Assembly (NCBI GenBank): GCA_033720975.1
Contig: JAWWBL010000012.1
Span: 1-28,417, forward strand
DNA: 28,417 nucleotides
Direction: 5' to 3'
Source: JAWWBL01 sp033720975
GTDB lineage: Bacteria > Actinomycetota > Acidimicrobiia > Spongiisociales > ZC4RG35
Shown here: piece by piece, positions 22,378-28,417 of the stretch
Position numbering within the stretch: position 1 is the stretch's first letter
How the letters are laid out: every line of letters starts with the position of its first letter
Notes under the pieces: generated by a model
The model's database searches: none
What the model was told of the DNA's origin: nothing
Seen by the model: only the letters and a program-made list of their open reading frames with translations
Made by a program: the position numbers and the translations under genes

Positions 22378-24731
22378 GGCCCGGGGCAATCAGGGTCGAG
22401 GGGTTCGCCTCCTACCGCTCACCAGTGGAAGTCGACCTCTCAGATGTCGAGTTCTTTTCGCTTTCAGGCGCCACGGGGTCGGGGAAGTCGAGCCTCGTCG
22501 ACGCAATGGTGTTCGCCCTGTACGGGAGGATCCCCAAGCTGGGAGCTCGCGCGGTTGCGCCGGTCATCAGCGCCGGCTCCGAGCGCGCCCGTGTGTCCGT
22601 TGACTTTGACGTCGGAGGGGACACATTCACCGCGGTGAGGCTGGTCCTGCGCTCCAAGGGTGGTGGAGCCAGCGTCAAAGAAGCCCGTCTGCAACGAGGA
22701 GAGGAAGTGATCGCGGACGGAGCATCGAACGTCACGTCCGCGGTGGAGGAGTTGTTGCGCCTCCGGTTCGAGGACTTCACCCGAACCGTCGTCCTTCCCC
22801 AGGGTGAGTTCGCTCGTTTCCTGACGGCGGACAAGGCAGAGCGCCAGGCCCTGCTTCGCAACTTGCTGGGACTCGACATCTACACGGAGATGCGCTCTCT
22901 GGCGCGGACCAAGGAGTCGGTCGCCAAGGATCGGATGGAAGCGGCCCGTGCGCGGCTTGCGAGTCTCGAGGTTCCCGGGCCCGAAGACATCGCCTCGGCA
23001 CGGGCCCGGCTTTCCGTCCTCGAGTCGTTGGCCGGCGGGATCGTCGAACGGGAGAAGAACCTTGCCGACCGTGTCGATTCCCTTCGATCGGCCGCCGATC
23101 GAGTCACCAGTCTCGAGAACCTCAGAACGCGGCTGTCGAGCATCGAGGCTCCTGACCGCCTCGAAGAGCTCGGCGCTCTGGTAGATGCCGCATCTGAAGA
23201 GGTTTCGAGTTCCGCCGAGCTCACCGAAAGGGCCGCCAACGAGATATCTCGCATCGAGAAGGAGGTGGCAGGGCTCCCCAATGCTGAGACGCTCGCTTCG
23301 ACTCGCGATGCACATGGGCGCCTGAAAGAGAGGTTGGAGCGGTTGGAGGACCTCGACATCCAGGCAGCGGAGGCCAGAGTCGAACAGACGACGATGGCAC
23401 TTGCCGACGCGAAAGCTCGTGCCGCTGAGGCTCGATCTGCGGTGGAAACGGCGCGACAGTCCCATGCCGCCCATGCGCTCGCCGTCACCCTCGAGATGGG
23501 CAAGCCCTGCCCGGTCTGCAACCAGAAGGTGGGGTCGATCCCAGAGCGTGACTCACCTCCTGTCTTGGCCGAGTTGGAGGAGGTGGAACGACAGGCGGCA
23601 GCCGATCAGGACCAAGCCGCCGAGGCCTTGTCCCAGGCGCGGTCCGACGCTGCCTCGATCAGTAGCGCCCGCGTCGAGGTCGAGGATCAGATAGATGGGT
23701 TGAGACAGGTGCTCGCCGATGCACCCGACCCTGCGGAACTGGACGAGATCGAGCGCCGCCACCGAGACCTGGCGGAGCTCTTGGATGCTGGACGCGACGA
23801 GCTCGAGCATCACCAGGCCCAGAAGCGTGCCGCCGAGAAGGAACTGGAAGACCTGACTGACGCAGTTCGGTCGATAGGGCGGAGCCTGATGGCAGCCCAT
23901 CAGGCAGTGGCTGAGCTGATGCCCCCTGTGCCCGAGAGCGACGACGCTCTCGTGCAGTGGAAGGAGTTCCTCTCTTGGAGGGATGAGAAGCTCGCCGAGC
24001 TTTCACACGAGATCGAAGGGGCTGTGAAGGCGGCCAGCGATGCTGATGCCGCCGTCGTCGAGCTCCGAGACGAGATCATCACCGACCTCGAGTCGGCAAA
24101 CGTCCCGACTGAGGAGCCATACGCGGTCGGTGTGACCAGGGAGCTTCAGCTGCTCAAGAGCTTCAACGACAAGATCGAGAGCGTCATCGAGCAGCAGAGA
24201 GAGCTCGAGGAGGCGATAACCGACGCGTCATCCGCGGCAGCCTTGGCGGGGGCACTCGCAGGCCATCTCAAGGCGGACGGATTTGAGCGCTGGCTGATGG
24301 CGGGGGCCATCGCCGACCTGGTGACGGGTGCCAACGACCGTCTGGCTCAGCTCTCGAAAGGCGGATTCTCACTCGCCTCGGACGAGTTTGGCTCGTTCTC
24401 GATCATCGATCATCACAATGCCAACGAGACGCGCTCGGTGGCGACTCTCTCAGGTGGGGAGACGTTCCTCGTGTCGCTCTCCCTTGCTCTCTCGCTTGCA
24501 GAGACGCTGGCGGCGCGGGGCGGTGCCGACCTGGAGACGATCATCATCGACGAGGGCTTCGGGACCCTTGACGACGAATCCCTCGATACGGTTGCCTCGG
24601 TCCTCGAGGACCTCGCCGGTGGCCTCATGGTTGGGGTGATAACGCACGTCAAGGAGCTGGCTGCCCGGGCTCCAACGAGGTTCGAGGTCGTCCGCGAGCC
24701 GGCTGGGTCCAGGGTGGAGACCCTCTCGTGA
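22374..24731 (+). CDS. sbcC: SbcC/Rad50-type SMC ATPase
   Basis: The 785-residue protein has split ABC-ATPase halves joined by two coiled-coil arms. Walker A is GATGSGKSS (32-40); the Q-loop region contains TVVLPQGEFARFL; the zinc hook CPVC is at 379-382, near the centre; the signature LSGGE is at 692-696; Walker B IIIDE is at 723-727, followed by GFGTLDDESLD. The arms (about 165-378 and 383-600) are Glu/Arg/Ala-rich heptads. At 785 residues it is shorter than E. coli SbcC (about 1050) and nearer archaeal Rad50 (about 880), so its arms are short. It starts at GTG overlapping the sbcD stop and ends overlapping the NurA-like GTG (both GTGA). It holds DNA ends and gates SbcD. Confidence 0.95.
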   Translation: MRPGAIRVEGFASYRSPVEVDLSDVEFFSLSGATGSGKSSLVDAMVFALYGRIPKLGARAVAPVISAGSERARVSVDFDVGGDTFTAVRLVLRSKGGGASVKEARLQRGEEVIADGASNVTSAVEELLRLRFEDFTRTVVLPQGEFARFLTADKAERQALLRNLLGLDIYTEMRSLARTKESVAKDRMEAARARLASLEVPGPEDIASARARLSVLESLAGGIVEREKNLADRVDSLRSAADRVTSLENLRTRLSSIEAPDRLEELGALVDAASEEVSSSAELTERAANEISRIEKEVAGLPNAETLASTRDAHGRLKERLERLEDLDIQAAEARVEQTTMALADAKARAAEARSAVETARQSHAAHALAVTLEMGKPCPVCNQKVGSIPERDSPPVLAELEEVERQAAADQDQAAEALSQARSDAASISSARVEVEDQIDGLRQVLADAPDPAELDEIERRHRDLAELLDAGRDELEHHQAQKRAAEKELEDLTDAVRSIGRSLMAAHQAVAELMPPVPESDDALVQWKEFLSWRDEKLAELSHEIEGAVKAASDADAAVVELRDEIITDLESANVPTEEPYAVGVTRELQLLKSFNDKIESVIEQQRELEEAITDASSAAALAGALAGHLKADGFERWLMAGAIADLVTGANDRLAQLSKGGFSLASDEFGSFSIIDHHNANETRSVATLSGGETFLVSLSLALSLAETLAARGGADLETIIIDEGFGTLDDESLDTVASVLEDLAGGLMVGVITHVKELAARAPTRFEVVREPAGSRVETLS

Positions 24732-25639
24732 GGTTCACGGTCGAGACCTGGGACTCCGATTACGGGGCACCGAGTGACCCGGAGCTGGCTGACGCCACCG
24801 AAAACGTCGATCCTTCGGTCGAGGTGGCGCCGGAGGCCTGGCGTCCCATCATGGGGGATGCCAACCCGGTGACCGACGTGTTGTTCGTGGACGGGGTGCG
24901 GAGGGTGGACGCGACCCTATGGATCGACAGACCACCCGACTTCCCCGGGTTCGCACTTGCAGCCACCTATGCCGCGGGTGTGGTCCGGTGCATTGGAGAA
25001 GCCTCTGTCCTCGAAGAGGTCGACGTGGGACGAGGTCTTTTCACCGCCGCTGCGGCCAACGACGTGGTGACCATGGTGGGCACTTATGGCGTGAAGACGA
25101 CAAAGGGGACCACGCCAGAAGAGCTTTGGTTGGGCATACAGCAGCGAATGGGAGACCTCGAGGCGGGTGTCGCCCGCCGCGCCGGCAGCGCGGGGTTGGT
25201 CGTCGTCGACGGGCCCCTGTCCCACGCGCGGGAGGTGGAGAACGCAGTGGGTTACGTCAAGACCCAGAAGGTGCAATACCTTCCCCTCGAGTTGAGGCAA
25301 GTGCTCACCGCTCTCCCGGCAGGTCATCGCACGCCGCTGTTCGTGACGACCACCTCGTGGAGCCGTTATTCGTGGTACCTGAGGCTCGCCAACCACGCCG
25401 GCCCGGCCGGTGGCCTGGTCAGATGCGAGATCGACGCCGACAGGGATCTCGGCGAGGCGGTGAGGGTCGCCAACCGGGTGAGTGCGACGCTCCCCAGGTT
25501 CGCCAGCCAGCGGCACAAAGACCCCCGGGCCCCACAGAACCTCTACCCGATCGGCGGGCTGGAGCGGGAACTTCGTCGAAGGCTCGGATCGAAAGACCTG
25601 GCGGTCAGGGCGCTCCGGCGTGCCGCGGTCGCTGCCTAG
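24728..25639 (+). CDS. NurA-like 5'-3' nuclease
   Basis: The 303-residue protein shows NurA features: an acidic first motif in TDVLFVDGVRRVDATLW (D55 with DG), a second in GLVVVDGPLSH (D161), and the closing block RAPQNLYPIGGLERELRRRLG (267-287), a NurA hallmark. NurA docks on HerA and resects the 5' strand. The N-terminus and middle are diverged, so the call leans on these motifs and on the operon HerA-SbcD-SbcC. The start is GTG sharing four bases with the sbcC stop (GTGA). A WSRYSWYLRL segment (211-220) supplies aromatic residues of the kind found near the active site. Its stop overlaps that of the convergent FMN protein (CTAG). Confidence 0.8.
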   Translation: MRFTVETWDSDYGAPSDPELADATENVDPSVEVAPEAWRPIMGDANPVTDVLFVDGVRRVDATLWIDRPPDFPGFALAATYAAGVVRCIGEASVLEEVDVGRGLFTAAAANDVVTMVGTYGVKTTKGTTPEELWLGIQQRMGDLEAGVARRAGSAGLVVVDGPLSHAREVENAVGYVKTQKVQYLPLELRQVLTALPAGHRTPLFVTTTSWSRYSWYLRLANHAGPAGGLVRCEIDADRDLGEAVRVANRVSATLPRFASQRHKDPRAPQNLYPIGGLERELRRRLGSKDLAVRALRRAAVAA

Positions 25640-26274
25640 AGCCTCCTGTAGGGATTCAGGTAAGGGGGGACAGGCACACCATTCTCGAGGTCCTCCGCTG
25701 GGATCGGCTCGCCGGCCATGATCTCCAGCGGAATCACTCCGGCCCAGACCCCGGTGTTGAGGTCCTCGACATCGTCGTGGGGCCCGCCACTCCGAGCCTT
25801 TGCCGACACGTCGTCGAGGCGCAGCTCGATGGCATGGGTCTGGCGTAACTCGGCCCTCGTGGGCCGCCGGATGTCGGCCAGGCGCCCGGGGAGGAGCCTG
25901 TCGACCATCAGGTCCAGAGCTCGCTCGTGGTTGGCGCCCTCGAGAACCGTGCCATGTCCGTGTGCCACGACGCTCCGATAATTCGCCGACGAATGGAACC
26001 CGGTGCGTGCGACCACCAGACCGTCGACGATGGTGATGGCGACGCTCAAGGCGGAACCCGACTTTACGGCCTGGGCCAGGCCAGAGGCCTTCGAACCGTG
26101 AAGGATGAGGCTGTTTCCGTCCCTCACGTACAACATCGGAAGGACAACGGGCCGCCCGCTCGTCACATACGCGGTGTGACACACGAAGGCCTCGTCGAGG
26201 ATTGCCTCGATCGCCTGAGGATCAGTGATCTCACGCTCGGGCAGCCGTCTCAGCCGTGCCTTGTCCGAGGTCAA
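25636..26274 (-). CDS. Pyridoxamine 5'-phosphate oxidase-family FMN-binding split-barrel protein
   Basis: The 212-residue protein carries the split-barrel FMN fold of the nitroimidazole-resistance-like group: VCHTAYVTSGRPVVLPMLYV (31-50), then NSLILHGSKASG (54-65), SVAITIVDGLVVAR (77-90), and HSSANYRSVVAHG (94-106) for the phosphate and flavin contact. The C-terminal region has WAGVIPLEI, a common closing block of the group. Members are flavin or F420/haem-linked reductases, and the substrate is not evident. The start is TTG at 26274, overlapping the gpsA stop as TTGA, so it is coupled to gpsA. The role is probably redox housekeeping. Confidence 0.85.
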   Translation of the reverse strand: MTSDKARLRRLPEREITDPQAIEAILDEAFVCHTAYVTSGRPVVLPMLYVRDGNSLILHGSKASGLAQAVKSGSALSVAITIVDGLVVARTGFHSSANYRSVVAHGHGTVLEGANHERALDLMVDRLLPGRLADIRRPTRAELRQTHAIELRLDDVSAKARSGGPHDDVEDLNTGVWAGVIPLEIMAGEPIPAEDLENGVPVPPYLNPYRRL

Positions 26275-27269
26275 TGCTCGGCCTTCGGCTCGCGGGTCAT
26301 GAGACTGAGGACGGCGTCCTTGGGATCCAAGCCGTCATAGAGCACATGACCGACATGCTGCGCTATCGGCATCTCAACACCGTGGCGCTCGGCGAGACCA
26401 AGCACGCCCCGGGTGCTCTTGACGCCCTCGGCCACCATTCGCATCTCTCGTATGGTCTGCTCGAGCGTCCTTCCCTCTGCGAGGCTCATACCTACTTTGT
26501 GGTTGCGGCTCTTGGGTGAGGAGCACGTGGCAATGAGGTCTCCCATTCCTGCGAGGCCCGCGAATGTTGCGGGACGCCCGCCTGCCTTGACTCCAAGCCG
26601 GGTCAGCTCTGCAAGCGCTCTCGTTATCAGAGTGGCTCTCGTGTTGTCTCCGAAGCCCAAACCGTCCGACATGCCTGCTGCGATGGCCATCACATTCTTC
26701 ATCGCACCGCTCAGCTCGCAGCCGATGACGTCGTCGTTGGTGTAGACGCGAAATGCCGGACCGATCAGCACGTGCTGTATCTGGCGCGCCGAGTCCTGAT
26801 CCCGCATCGCTATCACGGCTGCGGTGGGTTGCCCGTCGACGATCTCGGAGGCGAGGTTGGGCCCGGTGAGCATCCCTGTCCGCTCGGCGTCGTGGCGCGG
26901 CGCGACATCGGCGACTATCTGGGTCATGGTCTCGAGAGTCTCTTCTTCTACTCCCTTCGTCAGAGAGACCACCGGCGTCGAGGGCTCGATCCACTTGGCG
27001 GCCTCGTTGAACACCTCGCGGAAGCCATGGGATGGCACCCCGACGATGACAACAGAGGCCCCCTCAACCGCTGCCCTCATGTCAGAAGTCGCCTCCAGGC
27101 GAGGAGGGAGCTGGTAGGAAGGGAGGTAATCGGTGTTCATCCGGGTCTGCTGGATGGCTTCTGCCAGTTCCGAACGACGTGCCCACAGCACCGTCGGCTC
27201 CGAGCGAGCAATGAGCGAGGCGACCGTGGTCCCCCAGGAACCGGCGCCAATCACGGCATAGTGGCTCAT
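26271..27269 (-). CDS. gpsA: NAD(P)-dependent glycerol-3-phosphate dehydrogenase
   Basis: The 332-residue enzyme reduces dihydroxyacetone phosphate to sn-glycerol-3-phosphate for phospholipids. It shows the Rossmann loop GAGSWG (8-13), SLTKG (K105), the catalytic lysine in SGAMKNVMAIAAGMSDGLG (K191), GDNTRA (R211) and GLAGMGDLIATCSS. Length and motif order are canonical. ATG 27269 has a TACCGT -10 box 7 nt upstream and is divergent from ychF across 35 bp. The stop is shared with the FMN protein start. Confidence 0.96.
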   Translation of the reverse strand: MSHYAVIGAGSWGTTVASLIARSEPTVLWARRSELAEAIQQTRMNTDYLPSYQLPPRLEATSDMRAAVEGASVVIVGVPSHGFREVFNEAAKWIEPSTPVVSLTKGVEEETLETMTQIVADVAPRHDAERTGMLTGPNLASEIVDGQPTAAVIAMRDQDSARQIQHVLIGPAFRVYTNDDVIGCELSGAMKNVMAIAAGMSDGLGFGDNTRATLITRALAELTRLGVKAGGRPATFAGLAGMGDLIATCSSPKSRNHKVGMSLAEGRTLEQTIREMRMVAEGVKSTRGVLGLAERHGVEMPIAQHVGHVLYDGLDPKDAVLSLMTREPKAEH

Positions 27270-27276
27270 GTGCAGG

Positions 27277-27282
27277 ACGGTA
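27277..27282 (-). promoter_or_regulatory. -10 element TACCGT of gpsA
   Basis: TACCGT on the minus strand ends 7 nt before the ATG at 27269, with no Shine-Dalgarno sequence. Confidence 0.5.
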
Positions 27283-27289
27283 GTGGCCC

Positions 27290-27295
27290 TACCCT
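27290..27295 (+). promoter_or_regulatory. -10 element TACCCT of ychF
   Basis: TACCCT ends 9 nt before the GTG at 27305. Seven nt separate it from the opposing gpsA -10 box. Confidence 0.5.
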
Positions 27296-27304
27296 CCGCT
27301 GCTC

Positions 27305-28387
<1,083 letters not shown>

Positions 28388-28395
28388 GCCTCCAT

Positions 28396-28401
28396 TATGT
28401 T
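28396..28401 (+). promoter_or_regulatory. -10 element TATGTT of the right-edge gene
   Basis: TATGTT ends 6 nt before a GTG at 28408, just after the ychF stop. Confidence 0.35.
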
Positions 28402-28407
28402 GCCCCC

Positions 28408-28417
28408 GTGGACTCCA
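28408..28417 (+). CDS. Possible first codons of a further gene (truncated by window edge)
   Basis: GTG GAC TCC runs off the end of the window. The only support is the spacing to the TATGTT -10 box (6 nt). No product can be given. Confidence 0.3.

Noticed and set aside
19580..25639. HerA-like operon as a phage-defence island
   Set aside because: HerA occurs in defence systems with Sir2 or DUF4297 partners, but the partners here are SbcD, SbcC and NurA. There are no mobile elements or other defence genes nearby, so repair is the simpler reading.
24917..26182. Long minus-strand open frame (421 codons) over the NurA-like and FMN genes
   Set aside because: Shadow frame caused by high GC content; both overlapped genes have recognisable domains.

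Overview
The window is 28.4 kb of dense, GC-rich bacterial chromosome. Coding covers almost everything, no gap between genes exceeds about 70 bases, and I see no RNA genes, mobile elements, CRISPR arrays or long repeats. The likely host is an uncultured actinomycete-type bacterium, perhaps Acidimicrobiia. The grounds are GTG/TTG starts, a Thr/Pro-rich linker on a secreted lipoprotein, paired dynamin-like GTPases, and many starts preceded at 6-9 nt by a TANNNT -10 element with no Shine-Dalgarno sequence, which suggests leaderless transcripts. This placement is an inference.

Layout. (1) 1-5232 is an aromatic or amine catabolism cluster: the N-terminus of an unidentified gene (minus), a glutamine-synthetase-like ligase coupled to an acetoacetate-decarboxylase-fold enzyme, an HpaE-like semialdehyde dehydrogenase (minus), a MarR regulator and an HpaD-like class III extradiol dioxygenase. 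(2) 5269-8806 holds two overlapping, diverged dynamin-like GTPases followed by an MscS channel. (3) 8803-10704 holds a lipid/diacylglycerol kinase and a divergent ADP-ribosylglycohydrolase-fold protein that has lost its metal-binding motifs. (4) 10673-16720 is a minus-strand run: UMF1-type MFS, LapA-like membrane protein, a lipoprotein with nuclease and lamin-tail domains (probably starting at CTG), aspartate aminotransferase, an MDR dehydrogenase lacking its usual catalytic zinc ligands, and a second MFS. (5) 16753-19534 holds a PQQ-type sugar dehydrogenase lipoprotein, a HIT hydrolase and a convergent mannosylglycerate synthase (GT78; compatible solute). (6) 19580-25639 is a translationally coupled four-gene operon, HerA-like ATPase, SbcD/Mre11, SbcC/Rad50 and NurA-like nuclease, equivalent to the archaeal DNA end-resection operon. 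(7) 25636-28387 holds an FMN split-barrel protein and gpsA (minus) and the P-loop NTPase YchF (plus). The first codons of a further gene lie at the right edge.

The two strongest observations are the HerA-SbcD-SbcC-NurA operon, whose HerA has a non-canonical P-loop, and the leaderless promoter pattern. Fourteen starts carry a perfect TANNNT 6-9 nt upstream. Three divergent gene pairs are separated by only 32-35 bp containing little more than two back-to-back -10 boxes. The pattern also helps choose between alternative start codons.
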